Notes: generated by a model not told the origin, from the sequence alone. A stretch of 64,000 nucleotides of DNA from Arenibacter hampyeongensis (GCF_002909255.1 NZ_PIOB01000003.1:496001-560000); one strand, 5' to 3'. Numbered from the stretch's first letter, positions 1-8,621 are shown. Numbers and translations: made by a program.

Positions 1-167
1 GAAGGTGGTAATAATGGAAATTGAAGACCTTGTAAAGCTATTTCAATTTCTTGTCCTTTAAACCTTCCTAATGGTACGATAAACTTGAAGCACACAAAGT
101 TATTTGTGTGCATCCAAGTTTCGAGTCCTTTGCTTTGCAACTGACTCATCAACTCTTGATTTCCCAT
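1..167 (-). CDS. E2-like protein of a ubiquitin-like operon (N-terminal part only)
   Basis: A minus-strand reading frame starts with ATG at 167 and runs off the left edge, so only about 55 N-terminal residues are visible. The start lies 2 nt beyond the stop of the multiubiquitin gene, so the two are surely co-transcribed. The visible part has a hydrophobic strand, then VPLGRFKGQEIEIAL and FPLLPPS. That pattern resembles the beta-meander and proline-rich turn of prokaryotic E2/UBC-fold proteins that neighbour multiubiquitin genes. The catalytic cysteine would lie beyond the edge. The E2 assignment rests mainly on operon context and is moderate. It could instead be another small protein of the same operon, such as a JAB or E1 partner with an unusual N-terminus. 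Confidence 0.5.
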   Translation of the reverse strand, partial: MGNQELMSQLQSKGLETWMHTNNFVCFKFIVPLGRFKGQEIEIALQGLQFPLLPP

Positions 168-169
168 AA

Positions 170-613
170 CTATGAAACAGTTGTAGGTTCAAGCTTGCAA
201 GAACTAAATTTAAGACCATTTTTAATTGCTATTTTATGTTCTCTGTCATTCTTATAACTAACTTCTTTATGCCCACTAATTTGTTTTAAATAAAACCCAT
301 TAGCATCTTTTCCTGCAGTAGTTAATATTTCATTTGGTGTCATGAAACATTCATCAACTTCTAAAGGTTCATCATCAATATAAATTATTAGCTTCTTATA
401 AGGTTTTGCAAAAAAACCTTCAATTCCAGCGCCTTTTAAATCAATTTTTTCATCTAATTGAACTGGTTCGAAACCTTTTTCGTTTACCTTAATTAATAAC
501 TCGTAATCTTCTACAGGTAATAAACTAGCTATTTCTAAAATTTCTTTACCTGTAATAATTGCGTTAACAGATTCAAATTTTTGTCTGTTAACTTTAAATA
601 TAAACTTCTCCAT
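170..613 (-). CDS. Multiubiquitin-domain protein
   Basis: This protein of about 147 residues is built from two beta-grasp-like repeats, roughly residues 4-65 and 72-140 from the ATG. The second half carries MTPNEIL, AGKDANGFYL and IKNGLKF, the signature of the bacterial multiubiquitin family (Pfam Multi_ubiq). Family members sit in operons with E2-, E1- and JAB-like proteins and are thought to be the modifier in bacterial ubiquitin-like conjugation. There is no obvious C-terminal di-glycine; the protein ends in a short tail, so conjugation may need processing or may occur differently. I chose the ATG at 613. A GTG at 637 would add eight mostly lysine codons, and an AGGTGATC Shine-Dalgarno-like stretch overlaps that upstream start, so the longer form is possible. 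The next gene downstream is the E2-like fragment, 2 nt away. Confidence 0.8.
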   Translation of the reverse strand: MEKFIFKVNRQKFESVNAIITGKEILEIASLLPVEDYELLIKVNEKGFEPVQLDEKIDLKGAGIEGFFAKPYKKLIIYIDDEPLEVDECFMTPNEILTTAGKDANGFYLKQISGHKEVSYKNDREHKIAIKNGLKFSSCKLEPTTVS

Positions 614-800
614 TTTTTCTTTTTTTTTATGGATCACCTCACTTTTTTAAAACAGTTTGAGTATACTGTTCAGACAAGATATTGGTCGTTATACTTGTGT
701 AGATTACAAAAAAATACTACTATTGTATAACAAAACAAAGGAATTGTTAAGGTGATAAGCCTTAATACTAGAGTGTCGAAACTTTTATTCCTATTACTAT

Positions 801-840
801 AATCCAATTTATTGTTGTCGCAATAAATTGGATTTTTTTT
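801..840 (+). terminator. Strong hairpin with T-tract
   Basis: A perfect 14-bp stem (801-814 with 821-834) closes a 6-nt TTGTCG loop and is followed by eight Ts on the plus strand. It lies just past the ietS stop codon, but the T-tract is in the plus orientation. It may act in both directions, as an A-run precedes it on the minus strand. Otherwise it ends a short unannotated plus-strand transcript from the 640-800 region. Confidence 0.7.
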
Positions 841-878
841 CTTATCAGCTATTTTTTTTTAAAATTAAACATATATAA

Positions 879-3566
879 TTATCTTACCCAACCAAGCGCT
901 AATAGTTTATCAATATTGCCATTGATGCCAGATTGTATTAATTTATTACTATCCAATTTATTAATTTCCATTTTTCTAATTTCTTCATCTAATGGCATAG
1001 AATTAATTGCTTCTTTCTCAACTTGACCTTCCAAATACGTGGTTAGTGTATCTAGATTGTTTGCTGTGAATCCTTCTATATTATTCTCAAAATCATATTC
1101 GAAAATCAATAAATTATCTTCTAAATCAAGTTGAGCTCTATTCATTAGTAATTCAGCTCTTTTAATTGCCTCAATTTCCCAAAGTTGTAGCTCATCGTTA
1201 ACAGTTTTTGTACCTATTGAAGCATCAACCTCTATTCGCACTTCTTCCCTTATTTTTATATTAGAGTGCAGAAAGTTTCTATCAGCCAATAACCTAGACA
1301 CTTCATTGTAAACTTGTTGTTGTCCTTTGGTATCTCGTATGGTCACTATCAAAGTAAAATCTTGATTTAAAACTTCGCCATCTTCTTTTGACCTTGTTTC
1401 GGCAAATTCTCTATATTCCCCTTTAATTTTAACATACCATTTTCTTCCGTTTGTTAAACTGTCTCTTTGTCTAGCAGCTGTCATTTCATCTAGGTTTATT
1501 GAGTATTTTTTAACAGGCTGATATTTTTTACCGTAGTTTAAAAGCATTCGTTCTCTAGCATAATCACTTGTCGTATCCTTCTTATAATAGCTGCCATAGT
1601 TCGAATCTAGTATTACATTTTTTGGGTCCTCTGGTCCAATTGGATTTAGAATATTTGATTTAGTTGTATCTCTATTTTTTATGTCATCATAAGTGCCAAA
1701 TTGTAATTTTAGATTTGATTGACAGTATTCAGCTCCTTGTTTCTCCCTTAGTACGGGCTGTGCAACTAATGTTATCTTAACTTCACCATAAAAGAAACCA
1801 TTCTCATCGATTAAGCTTTCTGGAAAGGGGAAATCAAGAATTTCTATAAATTCTCCTTTGTTAATATTCTCCTGTAATATTAAAGTAATTTCGTGTGGGT
1901 CGTTATAGATAATGTCATCTGCAGACGAAGCAACTCCAAAACCCATTTGATTTACTTTTTCGCTAATAGAAAAATCTACTCCTATTGGATATTTTGCTGA
2001 ATGAATAGCTAATGCCTTTAATAATGTTGGATTAAAGTTTTCTTTTACTTTAAAGTTCAATTCAGATAATAGCGAAGTCACTCTTGGTGTTGAAAAACTA
2101 GTTCCAATGATTTTTACTGAACTACCATCTGGTGCAATAGCTTTAACCCCGTTTTCAACTCTTCTGCCTCCTTTCATTCCAGCATTGCCTCCATAAGAAA
2201 CTAAATCTGGCTTGATACTATTAGCAGGACCTGGTCCAATTCTAGTAAATGGTGATGGATGATTTACTTCTGCAATATCATTTCCATTTTTTGAATGCGT
2301 TATAGATCCCACCACAAGTGAACGCATTGAGTCCCCAGACCTCGCAACTCTGCCTTTAGGAAATCCTCTCTCAAAATTTCTACAATTTCCTGTAGACTTA
2401 CAAATAATTACATCATTTGATATTTGAATATCATCTAGAGCTTTTCCAAAATCAGAAAAATCATTTAAATCCGATTCAGATCCTGTACCTAAGGAAAGGT
2501 TCCAAATTTTAATATCAGAATTGTTTTTTATTGCTGTTCTAATATTTATGACAAGCTCATCTTCATCTATACTTTCTTTTTTTTCATCAGGAAATACAGT
2601 TGCATCAAAAAGTTTGCACCCTGAATTACCTGTCCAATTTTGACCTTCCAATTCATCACCATAAATAATAATACTAGAAACACAAGAGCCATGAGTTGGA
2701 TCTATTAAATCCTCTGGATATGATGAATAATTTCTATCAAGAAGCCAAGGTTGTAGATATTTGTTTTTAGCTATACCAGAATCCAGTACTCCAATAATAG
2801 GGTATTCTTCTCCTTCAATGGGGTCTTTAACCTCTAGTGCCTCCGTTGTGCCTAATAAGTCCATACCAACGCTATATTTTGGCATAAAAGTTATAGATTC
2901 TAAAGCTTCAAAATCACTAATACTATCTAATTGTGCTTTGGTCGCATTTTTGATTTTAAAAATGATTAAGCCTGATGAGTAATTTGTTTCTATAATATCT
3001 ACGTTTTTTTGTTTACAGTATTTTTCAAATGAGACCTTGACCGCGTTATTTATTTCGTAGTTTAGAAAATCTATTAGTGAAATTTTAACTGTCTCATTTT
3101 TTTCAATATCTGCTATAAACGGTTCAAATACTTTAACAGCCTCTACCGCAGAAATAGCTTTAGGATTTTGATTATAATTTTTGATATTTCTTCTTATAAC
3201 TTTACTATCTTCAATACTGTCTACTTTAACAATAGCACTATTAGAATCTATAAAGCCAATTATATTATTTTTAGAAAACTGACCATTAAATAATTTCTGA
3301 ATGTCTGTTCTATGAGATTTTGCAATAGCGTTATCATCAATATCCACACGCAAAGTTGCTGGTATGAAACTTCTTGCTTTATCACGAGTATCAAAAAAGG
3401 TATCTAACTCATTTAAAGGTTCTAATAGACTGTTTGCCCTAGCTAGAAGCTCTTCACCACCAAGTTGCCATTTTGGTGGAATATTACTACTCATGCCTTC
3501 AACTCTTCTATCATCAATTTTTTGTCTCTTTTGAAAGAGTTTTATTGGTAAGTTTTTTTTAGCCAT
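879..3566 (-). CDS. ietS: Subtilisin-like serine protease of an IetAS-type system
   Basis: This 895-residue S8-family peptidase shows the full catalytic triad: Asp262 in GVLDSG, His292 in THGSCV, Ser490 in GTSFSTP, and the oxyanion Asn394 in STGN. About 250 residues precede the protease domain and some 390 follow it. No signal peptide is visible, so it is probably cytoplasmic. The start is 1 nt from the stop of the AAA+ ATPase gene, so the two are translationally linked. An AAA+ ATPase with a subtilase of this size and order is the IetA/IetS pair, first described as a toxin-antitoxin-like maintenance pair on Agrobacterium plasmids and later reported as an anti-phage system. By analogy the protease is the toxic effector and the ATPase restrains or guides it. 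The family call is firm; the defence role here is inferred. Confidence 0.85.
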   Translation of the reverse strand: MAKKNLPIKLFQKRQKIDDRRVEGMSSNIPPKWQLGGEELLARANSLLEPLNELDTFFDTRDKARSFIPATLRVDIDDNAIAKSHRTDIQKLFNGQFSKNNIIGFIDSNSAIVKVDSIEDSKVIRRNIKNYNQNPKAISAVEAVKVFEPFIADIEKNETVKISLIDFLNYEINNAVKVSFEKYCKQKNVDIIETNYSSGLIIFKIKNATKAQLDSISDFEALESITFMPKYSVGMDLLGTTEALEVKDPIEGEEYPIIGVLDSGIAKNKYLQPWLLDRNYSSYPEDLIDPTHGSCVSSIIIYGDELEGQNWTGNSGCKLFDATVFPDEKKESIDEDELVINIRTAIKNNSDIKIWNLSLGTGSESDLNDFSDFGKALDDIQISNDVIICKSTGNCRNFERGFPKGRVARSGDSMRSLVVGSITHSKNGNDIAEVNHPSPFTRIGPGPANSIKPDLVSYGGNAGMKGGRRVENGVKAIAPDGSSVKIIGTSFSTPRVTSLLSELNFKVKENFNPTLLKALAIHSAKYPIGVDFSISEKVNQMGFGVASSADDIIYNDPHEITLILQENINKGEFIEILDFPFPESLIDENGFFYGEVKITLVAQPVLREKQGAEYCQSNLKLQFGTYDDIKNRDTTKSNILNPIGPEDPKNVILDSNYGSYYKKDTTSDYARERMLLNYGKKYQPVKKYSINLDEMTAARQRDSLTNGRKWYVKIKGEYREFAETRSKEDGEVLNQDFTLIVTIRDTKGQQQVYNEVSRLLADRNFLHSNIKIREEVRIEVDASIGTKTVNDELQLWEIEAIKRAELLMNRAQLDLEDNLLIFEYDFENNIEGFTANNLDTLTTYLEGQVEKEAINSMPLDEEIRKMEINKLDSNKLIQSGINGNIDKLLALGWVR

Positions 3567-3567
3567 C

Positions 3568-4656
3568 TTACTCTACATTTAATGCGTTTCTTACTTGTCT
3601 TATTGAAATATCTAGGTAACTAGCTATTTGTTTTTGAGGTATATGACTCTCATTTAAAAAACGTATCATTTCCTCTTGTGTAAACCTATTGTTATGTTTG
3701 TATTTGAAGTATTCAGAAAAAATTTCATCATATTCAAATTCTTTATTTTTAATGATTGAATTATAAAATGCACTATTTATAATCTTAATAATTTCAGAGT
3801 GTGAAAAATCATTTAAATAAGAACTTAGTATATCAAACTTCTTGTCTTCTATGTCTAATTTAGAATCTACTTTATTAAAATAGCTCCCAATAAGGTTCTT
3901 AATTTCGTCTGAACTAGGCTTATTTACATTGATTACTTTTTCAAACCTTCTCCAGATAGCGCTATCTAGCAATTGTTCGTGATTTGTAGCTGCAATTAGA
4001 ATACCTGTTTCTAAAAAATCGTCAATATTTTGCAGTAAACTATTGATTACCCTTTTTAACTCACCCGTTTCATGATTATCGTCTCTTGCTTTAGCAATTG
4101 CATCAAATTCATCAAGAAATAATATACATGGTTTGCTTTTTGCGTAATCAAACAATTTTCTAATATTCTTTGCTGTATTACCTAAAAGCGATGATATTAA
4201 AGAATCAAATCGAGCTATTACTATAGGAATATCTAATTCTTTAGCAATATGTTTAGCTAAAGTAGTTTTACCACATCCAGGAGGTCCATAAAGCAATAAT
4301 GATAAATTCATTTGCAAACCCTTACTTTCTATTTCATTTTTTGAATTAACCAGAGAGATAAAATTATTTACAGGGTTCTGAATACTTTCAGAAAGTAATA
4401 TATCTAATTTTATATCTTGAGGTAAAATAATATCAGCAATATTTAATCTTGTATCATTATCTACAGGGGCATCAAATAATTGATCTTTAAAAACAGGAAT
4501 ACCTGTTGAGCCTTCAATAGTTTTCATAATCTTATCTGCAAGTTTATCTGCTCCATCTTCTCTTAACTTTTTAGCCAAGTGTTTAGAATAGCTAATAACC
4601 TTCTTTGGATCGTGATTAAGACCACCTTCAATTATTTTAATGAGCTCAGTATACAT
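3568..4656 (-). CDS. ietA: AAA+ ATPase of an IetAS-type system
   Basis: This 362-residue protein has a single AAA+ module with Walker A GPPGCGKTT (residues 124-132), Walker B LFLDEFD (179-185) and a later WRRFEKV arginine-finger-like segment. The last 35 residues (ESHIPQKQIASYLDISIRQV) look like a helix-turn-helix, so the protein may also bind DNA. It is the first gene of the pair with the subtilase. In the described IetAS systems the ATPase counteracts or controls the protease. Three 21-bp-spaced direct repeats lie just upstream of its start and would suit autoregulation through the C-terminal HTH; that link is inference. Confidence 0.85.
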   Translation of the reverse strand: MYTELIKIIEGGLNHDPKKVISYSKHLAKKLREDGADKLADKIMKTIEGSTGIPVFKDQLFDAPVDNDTRLNIADIILPQDIKLDILLSESIQNPVNNFISLVNSKNEIESKGLQMNLSLLLYGPPGCGKTTLAKHIAKELDIPIVIARFDSLISSLLGNTAKNIRKLFDYAKSKPCILFLDEFDAIAKARDDNHETGELKRVINSLLQNIDDFLETGILIAATNHEQLLDSAIWRRFEKVINVNKPSSDEIKNLIGSYFNKVDSKLDIEDKKFDILSSYLNDFSHSEIIKIINSAFYNSIIKNKEFEYDEIFSEYFKYKHNNRFTQEEMIRFLNESHIPQKQIASYLDISIRQVRNALNVE

Positions 4657-4701
4657 ATATGTGTGATATTATTTTGGATTTATGTTACAAAGATAGTAAA
4701 T

Positions 4702-4760
4702 AATGTAATATATTTATAATAAAACGTAATAATTTTACATATAAACGTAATATTTATACA
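4702..4760 (-). promoter_or_regulatory. Three 21-bp-spaced direct repeats upstream of ietA
   Basis: The core GTAATA occurs at 4705, 4726 and 4747, exactly 21 bp apart. Each copy is preceded by AAT or AAC and followed by an AT-rich stretch (AAYGTAATA consensus). They lie 46-104 bp upstream of the ietA start codon. Two-helical-turn phasing suggests a protein bound cooperatively on one face, plausibly the ietA HTH. Confidence 0.5.
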
Positions 4761-4769
4761 AACCATCGT

Positions 4770-5555
4770 GATAATTTTTGATTATTTTGTTGTGTATTAG
4801 GACTTTAAACCCATTCCACACACATTCCACTACTCTCCTATCGTCGCTTCGTAAAAAGAGTGTTCCATTAAAATGGTAGAAGAACCTTTTGAAAATAAAT
4901 TTTTTTAAGAAACTTAAGAAGAACCTTTCGCTTTTAACCAAAGCTCAGGTTACATAACGCAGAACATTATCGTACATTTTGCATTATTGGTTTAGCCAGT
5001 GGCTGAAGCAATAATCAAGAAAGCTGGCGTGCTATCTAAATTCCACAGAAGTTTAATAAATGTAGCAATAATTCTATTATGTAAAATATCCCTGAGCATT
5101 TTATTATTTATACGAATAATGAGCAGGGTCATGAAACTAATAATCGGTTTGCTGCGCAGAGTTTGTTTGCATTTGTATCTATAATTTGCCGTTATGTCAA
5201 ATTGCCGATCGGCCAACAACTTATTGCTTTCATAAAACTAAATACATATGCATTTAGTTTTATACGCAATTCTCAGCCGCTTTGCCAGTGCCAAAAAAGC
5301 AAAACTTTTTAGATATTTTTAAATATGCGATTTATGAGGAACGATCTGCCAGTAAATTTTTCAGGGAATTTTAGATTTCTTGGCGCAACAGCTAAAATTT
5401 TCTCAGCGAGTAAGATTCTTAGCACTTGCTACCACCATTCTTTTGTTTTAGCCTTTTATAAATAGTGCATGTAATATTATGAAAAATAGAAATTATATTA
5501 CCCATAAATTCTTTTATCTTTCAAAATAATACAGGAATAAACCAATCAAAATCCG
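4770..5555. other. Gene-free stretch between ietA and the membrane protein
   Basis: No convincing gene was found. The stretch holds a degenerate repeat unit (4810-4975) that recurs at 12769-12985. It also has an imperfect palindrome with 14-bp arms (5232-5245 and 5250-5263, one mismatch) and a perfect GCCGATCGGC palindrome near 5204-5213. The short open frames here have poor composition and no family resemblance. Confidence 0.5.
4810..4975. repeat. Degenerate intergenic repeat, copy 1
   Basis: Starts CATTCCACACACATT and continues through GTGTTCCATTA; AACGCAGAACATTATC follows some 100 bp on. The same ordered pieces occur at 12769-12985 (CATTCCACAGACATT, GTGTTCTATTA, AACGCAGAACGTTATC). The two copies bracket the 5-12.8 kb defence block. 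Confidence 0.45.
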
Positions 5556-6359
5556 ATGATGAATTTGTATATTTTTTTGGGCTTAGCTATAGTTACCTTT
5601 TTTTTAGGCTTTTATAATCTAGTTAAAAGGTCAAGAGATATTGATTTTTCGTTTAGACCAATAGAATCGGTTTACTACCATTCATGGGCCTACATAATTG
5701 TACCACTTATTACAATAGGAGGCTTATATTCCTACGTGCCAGAAAAAGGGCCAATTTCCAATACTATAATATTATTATTATTCCTGGCTATTTTACCGAT
5801 ATTACTAGATGCGTTATTATTTTATTTTCCAATTCTTCCACGTTTTATAATGAAAATTATACGAATGACAGGTCAAAGTCTTGGATTTTTCCTCGCACTG
5901 AGTGTAATAACTTATGCGACACTCGATATGAATCATCCCTATAAAAAAATAGATGATTATCAGATTGGTATTGAGGGTATACAAGAAAGTGCTTATAAAA
6001 TAAATGAAAACATTAGCTCATTGGACAGCGTAATTTCCATAGAAACTAGCAATATCAATAGTACTTTTGATGTTTTAATGGAGCAGATAAAGAATAAAAA
6101 TGAAGAACTCAAAAAAATTGAAAGTGAAAGAGCTGGATATATAGAACAAATAGATTTTTACAAAAATTTATCCAATTTAAGTAAAGAAGAAGCAACTGCA
6201 GTAATTAAACAGTTTGACAAATCTTCTAATGGATATTCATTCATTAATCTTTTAGCAAGTTTTTTTTTAGGAGCTCTAGCAAGTGCATTTGGGAATTATA
6301 TAAGTTCTATGATTTCTAAAAAAGCTGGAAAGAAAAAACCGGAATCTTCAGATTCATAG
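5556..6359 (+). CDS. Membrane protein with a central coiled coil, unknown function
   Basis: This 267-residue protein has hydrophobic segments near residues 3-20, 45-62, 70-95 and 105-125, a charged, probably coiled-coil region at about 130-215 (ending MEQIKNKNEELKKIESER and beyond), and one more hydrophobic segment near 230-250 with a basic, serine-rich tail. I recognise no family. It stands alone on the plus strand between the IetAS pair and the sigma/peptidase trio. Given the surroundings it may be a membrane-acting defence effector, but nothing in the sequence proves this. ATG codons at 5556 and 5559 are both usable as starts. Confidence 0.7.
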   Translation: MMNLYIFLGLAIVTFFLGFYNLVKRSRDIDFSFRPIESVYYHSWAYIIVPLITIGGLYSYVPEKGPISNTIILLLFLAILPILLDALLFYFPILPRFIMKIIRMTGQSLGFFLALSVITYATLDMNHPYKKIDDYQIGIEGIQESAYKINENISSLDSVISIETSNINSTFDVLMEQIKNKNEELKKIESERAGYIEQIDFYKNLSNLSKEEATAVIKQFDKSSNGYSFINLLASFFLGALASAFGNYISSMISKKAGKKKPESSDS

Positions 6360-6642
6360 TAGCTTTAAGTTGATTTAAATTTTTGAAATAAAATAAAAGT
6401 CTTCTTTTCTTTTTTACTTGATGAAAAAAGAAACAAAAAAAATCAAGGCTTACAGATAATTTTGGAAACAACGTACGGGTCGGTCACTAAATTTTAGGAT
6501 CCATTGTAACTCTTAAAACCGCTCAAAGGCAATATAACCAATACTGCCAGTCAACAACTATTATAACCACCCTCCTAAAATTGTTAACGCTCCTCTCCCC
6601 TATTACTTTAGCTGAAATTCTCTTAGGCCATCAAAATCAATA
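6360..6642. other. Intergenic stretch, no gene
   Basis: A C/T-rich then A-rich segment (about 6395-6450) contains CTTGAT...ATCAAG arms around a purine run. Sequences of this style are common between genes in Flavobacteriaceae. I see no reading frame or RNA gene. Confidence 0.4.
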
Positions 6643-7452
6643 TTAAGCCTCCCATATTATACTGATGATAGTTTTGTACTGCTTGGTTGGAATGCAATAC
6701 TCCATAAAATCAGAATCTTCTTGATTTTCATATAATTTAAACCAAGTAGAACGGTATATTTCCTGAGCTTTTTCATCTCCTTTGTAAATAAAATCGTAAT
6801 TGGCGTCAATATATTCTTTTGCAACAGAATCCTCTGGTGGGGAAAGCTTGGTCATATCTTTAAGCCAACCTTTCAAATCGGGGGATTTTCTCCAATACAG
6901 AACTACTCCATCAGAAATGAAAACTACTAATAACGGAAAAACATCTAAAGTTATTAATCTGTAAACTACTGAAGTTAAGCTAGTTTGAAATCTATTCGAA
7001 ATTTCCTTTATTAAAGGTGGACTAAAAGATTTGTATTCAATAAACTTTCTAAAAACAGTTTCTGGCATTAATAATTCCGATGCAAAATCGTTTGCTTCAA
7101 ATTCCTGTAGCCCTCTTTTCGCCTGGTCTTCTACCTTAAACCAATTTAGTGTTTTAGAATCATCGGTATGAATTTCCAGTTTTTCGTGTAAAAAATAATG
7201 TCCTAATTCATGAGCTACTACGTAGCGAATTCTTTGAGGATATGGTATTAAAGAGTTTACTTTAATTATGGTTTTAGTTTTTCCTCTTATAATTTTTCCA
7301 TCAGCATTTTTTAAAGGTTCAGAAATAAAAAGTATACCAAAACCACTAACTAAATCTGAATTTTTGAGTTTTGTTACTTCATCAAAACCAATATCATTTA
7401 GTACCTCTTTGGCCTTATTTTTCCCTTTACTGTTCGTTTTCAAGTAACTCAA
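6643..7452 (-). CDS. ImmA/IrrE-type (M78) metallopeptidase
   Basis: This protein of about 269 residues has a zinc site HELGH (His81, Glu82, His85) and a downstream FEANDFASELLMP segment (Glu119) that supplies the third ligand. This is the classic ImmA/IrrE layout, in which the peptidase cleaves or inactivates a partner regulator under stress. The start appears to be TTG at 7452 (a second TTG lies at 7443), overlapping the preceding gene by 26 nt, so translation is coupled. It is the last of three co-oriented genes behind a sigma-like factor. M78 proteases (CapP) control some CBASS operons by cleaving a repressor, so a similar role toward the neighbouring Pycsar operon is plausible but inferred. 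The C-terminal 130 residues have no motif I can name. Confidence 0.85.
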   Translation of the reverse strand: MSYLKTNSKGKNKAKEVLNDIGFDEVTKLKNSDLVSGFGILFISEPLKNADGKIIRGKTKTIIKVNSLIPYPQRIRYVVAHELGHYFLHEKLEIHTDDSKTLNWFKVEDQAKRGLQEFEANDFASELLMPETVFRKFIEYKSFSPPLIKEISNRFQTSLTSVVYRLITLDVFPLLVVFISDGVVLYWRKSPDLKGWLKDMTKLSPPEDSVAKEYIDANYDFIYKGDEKAQEIYRSTWFKLYENQEDSDFMEYCIPTKQYKTIISIIWEA

Positions 7453-7825
7453 TTATTTCAATCAAATTTTGGTCTTTAATAATCTCTTTTATTTCATCAG
7501 GGCTTAGCTTATCCAACTTATTATACTGAACTAACAATCTATTATCTTCAATCAGGTTATTTAAATAAGCAATCGGTTTATCTAACCCCTTATTTATTGC
7601 TTCTTGAAAGAATTCTGTTGCCTTAAGTAAAAGGATTTCATTTTTTTCTTTGTTTATGGATGAACGAAGTTTAAACTTTAATTGCTTAATCAATTTATCC
7701 TGACGCTCACGATTATCGCCTAAATTGACTCCGAAATCAGATAAACTTTTACGAACATCATTTATATCCCCAAAAAGATAATTCTCGGTAAAACCTTTAT
7801 CTATTATTTTTTTAAGCTTTTCCAT
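7427..7825 (-). CDS. Small charged protein between sigma factor and M78 peptidase
   Basis: A 132-residue, lysine- and glutamate-rich, helical-looking protein with no family I recognise. It overlaps the sigma-like gene upstream by 22 nt and the M78 peptidase gene downstream by 26 nt, so all three are one tightly coupled unit. Its position suggests that it bridges the other two, for example as an anti-sigma or adaptor protein that the peptidase cleaves. That is a guess from gene order only. The ATG at 7825 is the natural start. Confidence 0.7.
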   Translation of the reverse strand: MEKLKKIIDKGFTENYLFGDINDVRKSLSDFGVNLGDNRERQDKLIKQLKFKLRSSINKEKNEILLLKATEFFQEAINKGLDKPIAYLNNLIEDNRLLVQYNKLDKLSPDEIKEIIKDQNLIEIIELLENEQ

Positions 7826-8415
7826 TTTTCTTTTAACTTGATAGTTTTTCTAGAAAGTCTCTTAACAGTGTTATTTACTTCTGTAGTATCTATTCCACAT
7901 AATTCAGCTATTTCTTTTGGCTTATAATAACCATTTAGCCAACAGTCAAATACTTCTATCTCTAATTTATCGGACCCTTGCTCTCGTAAAGACTTTAGTG
8001 CATCTTGTGATATATCTTTAAAATCAATATCTGGAGGTTCATCATCCGTTTCAACTTCATCTAATTCAATAAAGTCATTTACTTCAATTAGGTATATTTC
8101 TTGGTCTTTAGATTGCAAATCTTCTACCTCTTTTTTTTTATTCTTTTGTTTTCTAAAGAAGTTATATAAATCACTTCTTAAGCACCCAAAAATAAACTTA
8201 TCAAAAGAGGTCTTTTCCTTATCCCAATTTCTAACACCTGTAGAAGCTTTAACTAGAACATTATAACAAAAATCAAGATAATCAAACCCTTCTCTTTCTT
8301 TCTCTGACTTATTGTAAAAACGATTTCGGACATAGTTCTCCATCCTATCTAAAAGTTCGTTCAAATCGATAGAATCAAGATGTTCAAGAATTTCCTTTTT
8401 ACTCGCTAAAGCCAT
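7804..8415 (-). CDS. Sigma-70-like factor
   Basis: This 203-residue protein has a region-2-like N-terminal half (residues 30-92, with DYLDFCYNVLVKA and FIFGCLRSDLYNFFRKQKNKKK), a strongly acidic linker (about 100-131) and a region-4-like C-terminal HTH (150-195, GYYKPKEIAELCGIDTTEV). The layout is that of an ECF-type or phage-like sigma factor. It is the first gene of a trio with a small protein and an M78 peptidase. It is transcribed away from the Pycsar operon across a 249-bp spacer that carries repeated TGCTCAT motifs and a 57-bp tandem duplication. It could drive its own operon, the divergent Pycsar genes, or both. Confidence 0.7.
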   Translation of the reverse strand: MALASKKEILEHLDSIDLNELLDRMENYVRNRFYNKSEKEREGFDYLDFCYNVLVKASTGVRNWDKEKTSFDKFIFGCLRSDLYNFFRKQKNKKKEVEDLQSKDQEIYLIEVNDFIELDEVETDDEPPDIDFKDISQDALKSLREQGSDKLEIEVFDCWLNGYYKPKEIAELCGIDTTEVNNTVKRLSRKTIKLKEKWKSLKK

Positions 8416-8429
8416 ATTTCAATAGAGTA

Positions 8430-8621
8430 TGCTCATTATTATTAAAAATTATCCATGTGAATGGCTAAAAAACAAAACCTATGAGCATATACAATTGTGG
8501 GACAACATTAAAGGTTTGCTCATTTATTTAATTCGTTATGGAAAAATATAAAAATGGGACAACATTAAAGGTTTGCTCATTTATTTAATTCGTTATGGAA
8601 AAATATAAAAAACCGTGAGCA
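8430..8621. promoter_or_regulatory. Five TGCTCAT/ATGAGCA motifs in the divergent promoter region
   Basis: TGCTCAT occurs at 8430-8436, 8517-8523 and 8574-8580. The reverse form ATGAGCA is at 8481-8487, and a near match GTGAGCA at 8615-8621. The spacer separates the sigma/M78 trio (minus) from the Pycsar operon (plus). The repeated heptamer in both orientations looks like a binding site for a regulator. Confidence 0.45.
8498..8611. repeat. Perfect 57-bp tandem duplication
   Basis: Positions 8498-8554 and 8555-8611 are identical by eye: the unit begins TGGGACAACATTAAAGG and ends GGAAAAATATAAAAA. The unit carries one TGCTCAT motif, so the duplication doubles a putative operator between the divergent operons. 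Confidence 0.9.

Noticed and set aside
4735-5219. Short open frames on both strands between ietA and the membrane protein
   Set aside because: They overlap operator-like and repeat sequences, have poor composition and resemble no family.
8498-8611. Two tandem 57-bp copies as a CRISPR-like array
   Set aside because: Only two adjacent identical units without spacers, and no cas genes; it is a simple tandem duplication.
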